From positions 1 to 61,409 of the forward strand of contig NZ_JALJQZ010000024.1 of assembly GCF_022968395.1 (NCBI RefSeq): a stretch of 61,409 nt of DNA, read 5' to 3'. The notes under the pieces were generated by a model. The model did not search any database and was not told the DNA's origin. It was given only the letters and a program-made list of their open reading frames with translations. Origin of the DNA: Affinirhizobium lemnae (GTDB taxonomy: Bacteria > Pseudomonadota > Alphaproteobacteria > Rhizobiales > Rhizobiaceae). The stretch's first letter is position 1. Each line of letters opens with the position of its first letter. Shown here one piece after another: positions 8,108 through 16,135 of this stretch. Both the position numbers and the translations under genes were made by a program.

Positions 8108-9064
8108 TCAGAAATATCCTTCACGCTTCTTCTTTTCCATCGATCCGGCCTGGTCGCGGTCGATGGCGCGGCCCTGGCGTTCGGAGACGGTGGCGATTTC
8201 AAGTTCGGCAATCACTTCGTCCAGCGTCGTCGCGGTCGAGCGAATACCACCCGTCAGCGGCCAGCAGCCCAGCGTGCGGAAACGCAACATGCCTTCCTGG
8301 ATCTGTTCTCCCGGCAACGGCTGGAAACGCGGATCTTCCGCCCACATCAGCATGCCGTCACGCTCCACGAACCTGCGGTTCTTGGCATAGTAAAGTGGCG
8401 GCAGTGGAATGTTTTCTGCCTGGATGTAGCGCCAGATGTCGACTTCGGTCCAGTTGGACAGCGGGAAGGCGCGTACGCTTTCACCACGACGGATGTTGCC
8501 GTTGTAGATGTTCCACAGTTCCGGACGCTGGTTGCGCGGATCCCATTTATGGTCCGGCGTGCGGAAGGAATAGATGCGCTCCTTGGCGCGGGAGGCTTCT
8601 TCGTCGCGCCGTGCGCCGCCAAAGGCCGCATCATACTTTCCGGCATCCAGCGCCTGGCGCAGCGCTTCGGTCTTCATGACGTCCGTATGGTAGGCCGAGC
8701 CGTGGCTGAACGGTCCAATGCCTTCTTCCTGACCGCGCGGATTGGTATGGACGACCAGATCAAGATCGAAGCGTTCCGCCATCTCGTCGCGGAAGGCGAT
8801 CATTTCCGGGAACTTCCAGCCGGTGTCGATATGCAGCAGCGGGAAGGGCACGCGACCGGGGTAGAAGGCCTTCCGCGCGAGGTGCAGCAGAACGGACGAA
8901 TCCTTGCCGATCGAATAGAGCATTACCGGGTTTTCGAACTCGGCCGCCACTTCGCGAAAAATATGGATGGCCTCGTTTTCAAGTGCCTTGAGATGCGGAT
9001 CGAGCGGCGGCTTGGTGACGGGATCCTTTAGGTGAGGGTCGAATTCCGATGTGTGCTTGTGCAT
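8108..9064 (-). CDS. cysD: Sulfate adenylyltransferase subunit 2
   Basis: The 318-residue catalytic subunit of ATP sulfurylase carries the PP-loop motif [18 protein letters not shown], which binds ATP, and the family motifs FGGARRDEE and NRRFVERDG. It forms a heterodimer with CysN. I start it at the ATG at 9064 ([10 protein letters not shown]), which gives the usual family length; the open frame continues upstream into cysH without family similarity. It lies 103 bases downstream of cysH in the same operon, with no terminator seen between them. Confidence 0.95.
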   Translation of the reverse strand: MHKHTSEFDPHLKDPVTKPPLDPHLKALENEAIHIFREVAAEFENPVMLYSIGKDSSVLLHLARKAFYPGRVPFPLLHIDTGWKFPEMIAFRDEMAERFDLDLVVHTNPRGQEEGIGPFSHGSAYHTDVMKTEALRQALDAGKYDAAFGGARRDEEASRAKERIYSFRTPDHKWDPRNQRPELWNIYNGNIRRGESVRAFPLSNWTEVDIWRYIQAENIPLPPLYYAKNRRFVERDGMLMWAEDPRFQPLPGEQIQEGMLRFRTLGCWPLTGGIRSTATTLDEVIAELEIATVSERQGRAIDRDQAGSMEKKKREGYF

Positions 9065-9167
9065 GTGGTCTCGGCTTTCCTGCCGGTTGGTCCGGCTATG
9101 CGTCTTTGAATGGTCGATAGGCTGTTCGGCGGCTTGCCGACTGCCCCTCATTGTGTGTCCGGGAAAA

Positions 9168-9908
9168 TCAGGCTGGCTGGGGAATAGCGCTGGCCGCTTC
9201 GTGGACGTGAAGACCGCATTCGCGCTTCTCGTCGTTCTCCCACCACCAGCGACCGGCACGCTCGGGCTCGCCGGGCTTGATGGCGCGGGTACAGGGCTCG
9301 CAACCGATGGAAGGATAGCCGCGCGCATGCAGCGGGTTCACCGGCACGGCCTCACGCTCCACATAGGCGTTGATCTGGTCGAGAGACCAGTCGGCCAGCG
9401 GGTTGATCTTCAGCAGGTTGCGGTCTGCGTCATATTCCGCGAAAGGCGTGGTTGCGCGATTGCCCGACTGGCCACGGCGAAGGCCGGTGATCCAGATCTG
9501 GGCACCTTCGAGGGCCTTGGCCAGAGGCTTCAGCTTGCGCACGTGACAGCAGGCATGGCGTGCCTCGACGCTTTCGTAGAAACCGTTCAGACCATACTGC
9601 GCCGCATAGGCATCGATATCACCCTGCTCCGGCACGTAGCGCTTGATGGACAGATCGAACCGCTCTTCCGTTTCAGCAATCAGAGCAACTGTTTCGGCAA
9701 AAAGACGGCCTGTCTCCAGCGTCGAAACGTTGATCGGCAACCGCGCCAGACCGATGGCAGCCGTGATCACCTGGTCCTCGATGCCGAGGCTCGTTGTAAA
9801 AACGGCATTGCCCAGCCGCGAAGCAAGCGCCAGCCGGTCTGTTAGATCAAGCTCCGCCAACTGTGCATCCAGTTGAGCGGCCCGACCGGAGAAATCTGTC
9901 TGTTCCAT
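9168..9908 (-). CDS. cysH: Adenylylsulfate (APS) reductase, assimilatory
   Basis: The 246-residue cytoplasmic enzyme reduces APS (or PAPS) to sulfite with thioredoxin. Cys120-Cys121 ([10 protein letters not shown]) and Cys203/Cys206 (GCEPC) form the 4Fe-4S site that distinguishes APS reductases from PAPS reductases. Cys231 in KRECGLH is the catalytic cysteine. The pairing with CysN lacking a kinase domain supports the APS route. The start is the ATG at 9908; an earlier in-frame start at 9986 adds residues that match nothing. It is the first gene of cysHDN and is divergent from the Rrf2 regulator. Confidence 0.95.
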   Translation of the reverse strand: MEQTDFSGRAAQLDAQLAELDLTDRLALASRLGNAVFTTSLGIEDQVITAAIGLARLPINVSTLETGRLFAETVALIAETEERFDLSIKRYVPEQGDIDAYAAQYGLNGFYESVEARHACCHVRKLKPLAKALEGAQIWITGLRRGQSGNRATTPFAEYDADRNLLKINPLADWSLDQINAYVEREAVPVNPLHARGYPSIGCEPCTRAIKPGEPERAGRWWWENDEKRECGLHVHEAASAIPQPA

Positions 9909-10210
9909 GAAAACTGTCCAATCCTGATAGCTATCATTATGGCGGCTTTCAGCGGAACCTGCGAGCAATGCCCTTCCTGTTCGCAACCGGCCCAGAGCAA
10001 ATCAGTCTCCCGCCGGGGGGCAGACGAAAAAATCCACTCCTGCCGCCGCAGAAATGCGCAATGGTCCCGATCTCCGACCGCCTGATGAAGCCATTTGTAT
10101 TTTGCATCAGGTTGCGTTACTGGGGGCCGCCCGCAAAAGTACAGTTCGGCGAGATATTCAGCATGATCTGTACAGCTGCGGTTCAGGCATCTCCATTCAT
10201 AGTGTCGCTG
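9909..10210. other. cysH / Rrf2 divergent promoter region (302 bp)
   Basis: This region must hold the promoters of cysHDN (leftward) and of the Rrf2 gene (rightward). I looked for a SAM or T-box-like leader and saw none. No clear inverted repeat stands out as the Rrf2 operator. Part of it stays open in the Rrf2 frame, but those codons do not resemble the family. Confidence 0.5.
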
Positions 10211-10666
10211 ATGATTTCCCAGAAGGCTAAATACGCTTTACGCGCGCTGACTGCCCTTGCCCAGGCGGATGGCCAACGTCCACTGCTGATCAGCGAAATT
10301 GCAGTTCAGCAAGCCATTCCGAAGAAGTTTCTCGAGCAGATCCTGCTGGAGCTGAAGCGTAGCGGCCTCGTGGAAAGCCGCCGTGGGAAACTCGGCGGTT
10401 ATCTGCTGCAACGGACAGCAAGCGAAATTACCTTCGGCGAAGTACTCCGCCTGATCGACGGGCCCATCGCGCCCTTGCCCTGCCTCTCGCTGACGGCCTA
10501 CCGGCGCTGCGAAGATTGCGATGGCGAGAAACAATGCGAAATCCGGCATGTCTTTGCCCGCGTTGCCGATGCTAGCCGCGATGTTCTGTTCTCCACCACA
10601 ATTGCCGATGCCGTCAAAGGCACTCGCAACACAACCGAAGAACTTGCCTCTTTGGAAGAGGCTTAG
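10211..10666 (+). CDS. Rrf2-family transcriptional regulator, likely of sulfur genes
   Basis: The 151-residue protein begins MISQKAKYALRALTALA and has the Rrf2 winged helix-turn-helix (LLISEIAVQQAIPKKFLEQI; RRGKLGGYLL). It ends in a sensor part with four cysteines (LPC, RRC, EDC, KQC). Rrf2 proteins sense Fe-S clusters, redox state or cysteine metabolites (CymR, IscR, NsrR). Divergence from cysHDN makes a role in controlling sulfate assimilation likely, by inference. The ATG at 10211 matches the family start; GTG at 10202 is an alternative. The stop codon overlaps the left arm of an inverted-repeat element. Confidence 0.85.
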   Translation: MISQKAKYALRALTALAQADGQRPLLISEIAVQQAIPKKFLEQILLELKRSGLVESRRGKLGGYLLQRTASEITFGEVLRLIDGPIAPLPCLSLTAYRRCEDCDGEKQCEIRHVFARVADASRDVLFSTTIADAVKGTRNTTEELASLEEA

Positions 10667-10854
10667 AGCGGAATTCGACCTGATTGGATCATTCTGCGAA
10701 AATACATGTCGCCTGAAAAGGTTGGCCGAAACCGGCCGTCCACCTCGTCGAAGAGCCTGGACGTATGCGATAGCGACACTACGCGCCCTTCGTCCCAAGT
10801 GGAACGAAACGGCTCGGGCCAATGGAGATGATCCAATCCGCTCGATCTCCGCTC
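10666..10854. repeat. MITE-like element with 27-bp terminal inverted repeats
   Basis: Left arm 10666-10692 and right arm 10828-10854 share the layout GAGCGGA - 9 variable bases - GATTGGATCAT in inverted orientation. The element is about 189 bp, encodes nothing convincing, and its first base is the last base of the Rrf2 stop codon. Size and terminal repeats fit a miniature transposable or RIME-type rhizobial repeat. Confidence 0.7.
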
Positions 10855-10914
10855 GTATGGTGATCGGGTAAGCGAGACTGTATCCGTCGCAGTCCAATCG
10901 GCGTCGTCCGCCTG

Positions 10915-11298
10915 TCAGCCGCCGACGCCTTCTTTTGCGAAGACGTCGGCGACAAGCGAAGCCGGGACTTCGCCTGTTTGAACGCTGTGGCTGCTGCCAG
11001 CCAGGCGTAAAGTTTCGAGGAAGGCCAATCCTTCCTCGAAAATGTACAGACCGGTTTTTAAATTGCTTGCTTCTTTTACGGCGGGGACCGTAAAGAAAAC
11101 CGTATCTGCTGACGATGCTTCAAATGGCATTGCGAGTAGTAATTCTAAAAATTCCTGTGATATATTGCCTGGGCGCAATATAATGCCCTGTGTAAAAATT
11201 ATGGATCTTTTATTTATTTGTTTTAATTCGCCAGCTCCTGTTTGCTGGCAACGAGAAACTAGAACTATAGGCCGTGCATGTCTAGTTAAAAATTGCAC
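10915..11298 (-). CDS. Hypothetical protein
   Basis: A 127-codon ORF starting with ATG at 11298. The product has no signal peptide or obvious motif. It includes the segments SIIFTQGIILRPGN, FLELLLAMPFEAS and VFFTVPAVKEASNLKTGLYI. The 5' half of the gene and its upstream region are clearly richer in A+T than the neighbours, suggesting transfer from elsewhere. It stands alone between the MITE-like element and the TRAP transporter terminator. I do not recognise a family and a shorter start is possible. Confidence 0.5.
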   Translation of the reverse strand: MQFLTRHARPIVLVSRCQQTGAGELKQINKRSIIFTQGIILRPGNISQEFLELLLAMPFEASSADTVFFTVPAVKEASNLKTGLYIFEEGLAFLETLRLAGSSHSVQTGEVPASLVADVFAKEGVGG

Positions 11299-11403
11299 GC
11301 TGTGATATTTAATTTATAAGAAATACAACCTTTTCTTATAACGTGCGATGCCGGGCGATTTTGCTTCCGGCCTATGGCACAGCCGAGAGCCTTTGAGAGG
11401 AAA

Positions 11404-11428
11404 AGGGCCCGTTGCGCGACCAGGCCCT
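11404..11428 (-). terminator. Terminator of the TRAP transporter operon
   Basis: Stem AGGGCC / GGCCCT with a 13-base loop, followed on the minus strand by TTTTCC. It lies about 27 bases past the dctM stop. Confidence 0.65.
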
Positions 11429-11454
11429 CCAATTGGACGTGTGGATCGGTCCGC

Positions 11455-12765
11455 TTAGATCAGGAATGTCGAGATGATCGGAAACGCTGTCAGCAGAATG
11501 ATTCGCAGGAGATCTGCTGAAACGAAGGGTACGATGCCTCGATAGGTGTCGCGCACCGGTACGTCTCTCGACATCGCCGAGATGATGAACAGGTTCAATC
11601 CAACTGGCGGGGTAATCATGCCGATCTCCGCCACCATCAGCACCAGGATGCCGAACCAGATGGCAAAGTGTTCCGGGCTCATGCCGAAGTCCATTGCGGT
11701 CACGATCGGGAAGAAGATCGGGATCGTCAGGACGATCATGGACAGGCTATCCATGATGCAGCCGAAGATGATGTAGAGCACCAGGATGATGATCAGCACC
11801 ATCATCGGTGCGAAGCCCTGCGCAGTCACCCATTCCGCGCCAACCTGCGGCAGGCGGGAAAAGGCGAGGAAGGAGTTGAAGACGGTCGCGCCGAGCACGA
11901 TGAAGAAGATCATGCCCGTGGAGACGGCCGTTTCCTTGAAGCAGGCGATCAGTGACGATCGGTCCAGCCCGCCGTTTTTCCAGGCAACCAGACCCGTTGC
12001 AGCAGCACCGACGGCAGCCGCCTGTGTTGGCGTGAACCAGCCGAGATAGATGCCACCCACCACGAGGAAAAAGATGACAACCACCGGCCACACGGCAATG
12101 AGGGCAGGAATACGTTCTGCCCAGGGAAGACGAGGGGCCTGACCGGCGCTTTCCGGCTTCAGGCGCACATAGATGGCGATGACCGTCAGATAGGAGATTG
12201 CGGCGATGATGCCAGGTACGAAAGCGGCAAGGAAGAGCTTGGCAATGTTCTGTTCCGCCAGGATGGCGTAAATCACCAGCACCACGGATGGCGGGATGAG
12301 AATGCCCAGCGTGCCGCCGGCGGCAAGCGTCGCGGTAGACAGTCCGCCTGAATAGCCGTGACGGCGCAGTTCCGGCAAGGCAACCTGTGCCATGGTGGCG
12401 GCGGTTGCCAAAGACGAGCCGCAGATGGAGCCGAAGCCCGCGCAGGCGCCGACGGCCGCCATGGCGACACCGCCTTTTCTATGCCCGAGAAAGGCTGCTG
12501 CTGCATTGAACAAGGACTGGCTCATGCCGCCGCGGGCCGCGAACTGGCCCATGAGCAGGAATAGTGGAATGATCGAAAGCGAGTAGTTGACGTTCGTCGA
12601 CCAGATCACCGACTTCAACTGCGAAAGGATGGGCGCCCATTTTCCAAGGACGATCCAGGTGCCCACCACGCCACAGCCCAGCATGGCGGCGCCGATTGGC
12701 ACGCGCAGGAAAATGAGAAGGATCAGAACCGGAAAGGACCAGAGGCCAATTTCAATGCTAGACAT
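11455..12765 (-). CDS. dctM: TRAP transporter large permease subunit (DctM)
   Basis: The 436-residue integral membrane protein is almost continuously hydrophobic, with roughly a dozen membrane segments. It shows the DctM-type motifs ILLIFLRVPIGAAMLG near the N-terminus, ACAGFGSICGSSLATAATM, and GMITPPVGLNLFII near the end. It is the Na+-coupled channel subunit of a tripartite ATP-independent periplasmic transporter. Its ATG overlaps the dctQ stop by one base (TGATG), so translation is coupled. Together with dctQ and dctP it forms a complete importer; substrate unknown, with organic acids the usual class. Confidence 0.93.
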   Translation of the reverse strand: MSSIEIGLWSFPVLILLIFLRVPIGAAMLGCGVVGTWIVLGKWAPILSQLKSVIWSTNVNYSLSIIPLFLLMGQFAARGGMSQSLFNAAAAFLGHRKGGVAMAAVGACAGFGSICGSSLATAATMAQVALPELRRHGYSGGLSTATLAAGGTLGILIPPSVVLVIYAILAEQNIAKLFLAAFVPGIIAAISYLTVIAIYVRLKPESAGQAPRLPWAERIPALIAVWPVVVIFFLVVGGIYLGWFTPTQAAAVGAAATGLVAWKNGGLDRSSLIACFKETAVSTGMIFFIVLGATVFNSFLAFSRLPQVGAEWVTAQGFAPMMVLIIILVLYIIFGCIMDSLSMIVLTIPIFFPIVTAMDFGMSPEHFAIWFGILVLMVAEIGMITPPVGLNLFIISAMSRDVPVRDTYRGIVPFVSADLLRIILLTAFPIISTFLI

Positions 12766-13307
12766 CAGTGGGCTCCCATGGCCGCGACAATTGCCTTGTT
12801 GTTGCGTATGTCACGCAGGTCGGCGAGGATGATAAAGAGGCAGACAACGACGTTGGCGATCAGAAGGATCAGCGCGACCAGATAGCCCCACCAGATTGGC
12901 CACAGAAGCAGCGGGGTCGTTTCACCGTTCTCCAGCTTGTCGAGAAAGCCGATGCAGTGACGCCAGGTGATCAGGGCGAACAGGCCCGCGATGATGATGT
13001 CGCCGATCAACTGCGTCACGTTCATCGCCTTCTGGCCGAAGGCGGCGATCAGCAGGTCGACACCCACATGGCCGCGCTTCAATTGGCAGAACGGAAGGAA
13101 GCCGAAGACCGCAAGCCCGCAGAGCAGTTCTACGACCTCGATCTCACCAGGTATTGGGCGAATGGTCAGAGCACCGATGATGGAAAGCCCTGTGAGTGCG
13201 CAGGCAGCGACGAGACATAGCCCCGCGAAACCGACGAGAACGACGGCGAGTTGCGTGATGCGTTTCTCCAGACTGGAGAAGGCTGAGTAGGATTCATGGG
13301 TTGGCAT
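12765..13307 (-). CDS. dctQ: TRAP transporter small permease subunit (DctQ)
   Basis: The 180-residue product has four predicted membrane helices and the DctQ motifs IEVVELLCGLAVFGFLPFCQ and GHVGVDLL. It links the periplasmic binding protein to the large permease in the inner membrane. I start it at the ATG at 13307 (MPTHES); the upstream extension contains cysteine-rich residues unlike the family. It is separated from dctP by a hairpin-plus-T-tract, so its expression is probably lower than that of dctP. Confidence 0.9.
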   Translation of the reverse strand: MPTHESYSAFSSLEKRITQLAVVLVGFAGLCLVAACALTGLSIIGALTIRPIPGEIEVVELLCGLAVFGFLPFCQLKRGHVGVDLLIAAFGQKAMNVTQLIGDIIIAGLFALITWRHCIGFLDKLENGETTPLLLWPIWWGYLVALILLIANVVVCLFIILADLRDIRNNKAIVAAMGAH

Positions 13308-13392
13308 CGCAGGCCCCCGAGCGCAATTGATGTAAATTGAAACTGGTATGCTGCATCTTTGACAAGGCGCAGATGTCAATCAGACTAAAAAA

Positions 13393-13427
13393 GCTGGGCA
13401 AGATCGTCTGGTACAATCCTGCCCAGC
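13393..13427 (-). terminator. Partial terminator between dctP and dctQ
   Basis: An 8-bp stem (GCTGGGCA / TGCCCAGC) is followed on the minus strand by CTTTTTTAG, a good intrinsic terminator. It lies 14 bases past dctP and upstream of dctQM. It would let dctP be made in excess over the membrane subunits, as often found for binding-protein transporters. Confidence 0.75.
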
Positions 13428-13440
13428 AGTTGAGGGAGGA

Positions 13441-14475
13441 TTATTTTGTGTTTTGCTGGATCAAGGCGACGGCGTCCTTGTAGAGGCCGCTTCCGTCGAG
13501 ACCCTTCTTGTCCATCTCGGCGATCCAGTTCTTGGTAACCTTTTCGCCCTGTTCTTTCCACTTGGCGGTTTCTGCCTCGTCGATCGTGATGGTGGTATTG
13601 CCAGCCTTATCGGCTATGGCCTTGCCTGCCACGTCACCCTGGTCCATGGCCTGACCAAACTTTCGTGCCAGTTCTCGGCCGGAATTGGCGTCGATAACCT
13701 TCTTCAGTTCGGGCGAAAGTGCGTTGTAGCTATCCTTGTTCATCGCAAAGAGAAACGCCGCCGTGTAAAGGCCGGTCTTGCCGGAGAACTGCGTATGGTT
13801 GGGCGCAAGCTCTGCGATCTTGATCGAGGGCGTCACTTCCCAAGGAACGACGGTTCCATCGATCACGCTCTTTGAAAGCGATTCCGGTACTGCCGTTACC
13901 GGCATGCCCACCGCTGAAGCACCCATGGCTTCCAGCATCTGGTTCACCACCTTGGACGTGCCGCGAAGCTTCAGACCCTTCATGTCGGCCAGCGACTTGA
14001 CTGGTTTGGAGCCGATCGTATGGATCAGGCCCGGTCCGTGGGTATGGACCGCAAGCACGTGATAGTCCTTGTACTCGCTCTTCAGATGCTTTTCATAGAA
14101 GTCGTAGAAGGCAACGGAGGTGGCTTCACCGCTCGTGACCATGAAGGGAAGCTCAAAGGCTTCCGATTTGGGGAAGCGACCGGGCGTATAGCCGACGAGG
14201 GTCCACACCAGATCGACGACCCCATCCTTGGCCTGATCGACGAGATCGGATGGTTTGCCGCCCAGCTGCATCGCCGGATAGAGCTGAACCTCGATCTTGC
14301 CGCCCGAATCGGCCTTGATCTTTTCTGCCCAGGGAGCAAGAACCTTGGCTGGAATGGTGGCCTGCGGCGGCAGCATCTGGTGCAGCTTGAGCACCACATC
14401 AGCGGCCGATGCCGAAAAAGCTGAAATCGATAGGGCAACCGCGGAAACACCCGCAAGCATAAATGTGCGCAACAT
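13441..14475 (-). CDS. dctP: TRAP transporter periplasmic solute-binding protein (DctP)
   Basis: The 344-residue protein has a cleavable signal peptide (hydrophobic core, ending SAFSASAAD, cleavage about residue 24) and the DctP-type fold. Recognisable segments are LKLHQMLPPQA, GGKIEVQLYPAMQLGG, MKGLKLRGTS and MPVTAVPESLSKSVIDGTV. The arginine in LKLRG is the usual salt bridge to a substrate carboxylate, so the ligand is probably an organic acid. It is the first gene of dctPQM. A long inverted repeat lies about 160 bases upstream and may bind its regulator. No regulator gene is adjacent. Confidence 0.92.
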   Translation of the reverse strand: MLRTFMLAGVSAVALSISAFSASAADVVLKLHQMLPPQATIPAKVLAPWAEKIKADSGGKIEVQLYPAMQLGGKPSDLVDQAKDGVVDLVWTLVGYTPGRFPKSEAFELPFMVTSGEATSVAFYDFYEKHLKSEYKDYHVLAVHTHGPGLIHTIGSKPVKSLADMKGLKLRGTSKVVNQMLEAMGASAVGMPVTAVPESLSKSVIDGTVVPWEVTPSIKIAELAPNHTQFSGKTGLYTAAFLFAMNKDSYNALSPELKKVIDANSGRELARKFGQAMDQGDVAGKAIADKAGNTTITIDEAETAKWKEQGEKVTKNWIAEMDKKGLDGSGLYKDAVALIQQNTK

Positions 14476-14632
14476 ATTCTCCTCCCAGAGCGATACGGTT
14501 TCAGGGGTGTGCGGTCATATGTCCAGGATAGGCCGATCAATCCACCGGTTGCCCCCGACACTCCTCCCTCACAGTCACCCTCCGACCTTATCGTATAGAC
14601 GCCTGCCATCGCCGCAAATAAAAAATCTCATC

Positions 14633-14658
14633 GAACATATAACTGAAATGATATGTTC
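14633..14658. promoter_or_regulatory. Candidate operator upstream of dctP
   Basis: A perfect inverted repeat GAACATAT - 10 bases - ATATGTTC lies upstream of the TRAP operon in a local AT-rich dip. Its size and symmetry fit a dimeric repressor or activator site. No cognate regulator lies nearby, so the assignment is inference. Confidence 0.45.
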
Positions 14659-14856
14659 TGGTTCAACCATTGGCGGTGTCGAGCTAACCTTAAGGGTAAT
14701 TCGCCGACCGGTCAGGTCTTTGCGGACTCTCTATTGGATTGTTGGCGAATGGGATCGACAGAAAGGGTTCGGCATTGTCGCGCATTCGGCGCCCTGGGGA
14801 GAAAATCCACGCTGTAACATAACCAAGACTGAAGAGTGCGATCGGGCCAGAAACAG

Positions 14857-14887
14857 CGGACCGGCCGCGGAGGCTGCGACCGGTCCG
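14857..14887 (-). terminator. Terminator of the ECF sigma operon
   Basis: Stem CGGACCGG / CCGGTCCG begins 24 bases past the DUF1501 stop, followed on the minus strand by CTGTTTCT. The stem is strong and the U-tail weak. Confidence 0.55.
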
Positions 14888-14910
14888 GGGCAAGGGGCTG
14901 CCTGCAGGGT

Positions 14911-16134
14911 TCAGGCAATCAGCCCCTTCATGGGAGCCACCGCCTGGCTGCCGGGGAAGACAGCATCGGCAAGATGCGCGGCGCTCGCTCCAAGAAGATC
15001 GACCGCAACACCCTTGATGACGGAGCGTAGATCGATGGTGGGGTTCAGGTCTCGGGCCTCGAAGAGCTGTTTCTCCTTCAAGCCCGGCCAATCGGTAATC
15101 ACGCGACCGCCGCGAATTGCGCCGCCCGCCAGGAATGCGACCGTGCCGGTGCCGTGGTCGGTGCCTTCCGTGCCGTTGATGCGTGCGGTGCGTCCGAATT
15201 CGGTGGCGACAACGATGGCCGTATCCTTCCAGGCCGGTCCCAGTTCCTGCTGGAACGCGAGAAGCGAATTATCCAGCCCGCGCAGAAGCTTGGCCAGTCG
15301 TTCGGTTTCCTGCGCATGGGTATCCCAGCCCTCGAAGGCAAGCGCTGCAACGCGTGGACCATCCTCCTGCGCAATCAGGCGTGCAGCACCACGCGCCATC
15401 TGTTCCATGCCGTCAGGATCGCCCGCGCCACCCTTGGCCTTGACGTCGAGGCCGGAGGCTATGCGCCCTGTCTCGATACCCTCCTGCAGCAGTTTTGCCA
15501 GAAGCGGATCGGTCTTGCCGTAGAGGTCGGTCAGTCGTGGTGCCAGATCGCCGTCTGCTGCCCGCAGAATGGAAGGCGCCCAGCCGAGCACGGGTGCCTT
15601 GCCCCGGATGACCAGCGGCGCCGTGGAACCGACGGACAGGGCGCGCACCCGCTCCGAAGGGCCGGGAGCAATGCGTTCGCCCTGCGGCAACCCCTCCAGC
15701 AACCGGTTCAGCCAGCCCGTTTCCACATGGCCGGGGGTCGAATATCCGCTTTCCAGCACATCCTGACCGTCGAAATGAGAGCGCTCGCGATAGGCCGTGG
15801 CGCTGGCATGCACCACAGCTGCCTGCTTTGCCTGAAACATCCGCTGGAAATTCGGCATGGAGGGGTGGAGCGCAAAGAAGCCATCCAGCGGCAGCGCTGC
15901 GTTGTCGCCGGAAGTATGCATGGCGATCTGCTGGCGCAGGCCCTCATAGTCGGGATCGCCAACCGGGGGAACTGCCGTCAGCCCATCCAGCGCACCGCGC
16001 AGGATGATGGTGACGAAGCGTGGATCGCGACCCTGCGCTGCCGTTGCGAATTTCGGCATGAATGCCCAGGCAAACAGCGCGCCGGAGGCACCCAGGATTG
16101 CGCGACGGGTGGGGTTGAGGTTTTCGCACAGCAT
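14911..16134 (-). CDS. DUF1501 family Tat-exported protein
   Basis: The 407-residue product starts MLCENLNPTRRAILGAS: a twin-arginine signal followed by a hydrophobic stretch and an alanine-rich cleavage region. Family features include FVTIILRGALDGL, SHFDGQDVLESG, WDTHAQ and TEFGRTARINGTEGTDHG, resembling the alkaline-phosphatase/sulfatase-like DUF1501 group. Substrate and activity are not known. It is separated by a single base from the DUF1800 gene. DUF1800 and DUF1501 are almost always paired, which suggests one exported complex or pathway. The start at 16134 was chosen because it places the Tat motif correctly. Confidence 0.9.
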   Translation of the reverse strand: MLCENLNPTRRAILGASGALFAWAFMPKFATAAQGRDPRFVTIILRGALDGLTAVPPVGDPDYEGLRQQIAMHTSGDNAALPLDGFFALHPSMPNFQRMFQAKQAAVVHASATAYRERSHFDGQDVLESGYSTPGHVETGWLNRLLEGLPQGERIAPGPSERVRALSVGSTAPLVIRGKAPVLGWAPSILRAADGDLAPRLTDLYGKTDPLLAKLLQEGIETGRIASGLDVKAKGGAGDPDGMEQMARGAARLIAQEDGPRVAALAFEGWDTHAQETERLAKLLRGLDNSLLAFQQELGPAWKDTAIVVATEFGRTARINGTEGTDHGTGTVAFLAGGAIRGGRVITDWPGLKEKQLFEARDLNPTIDLRSVIKGVAVDLLGASAAHLADAVFPGSQAVAPMKGLIA

Positions 16135-16135
16135 G

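Noticed and set aside
9909..10210. Possible SAM-type riboswitch before cysH
   Set aside because: No matching stems or conserved core could be traced; cysH control is better explained by the Rrf2 gene.
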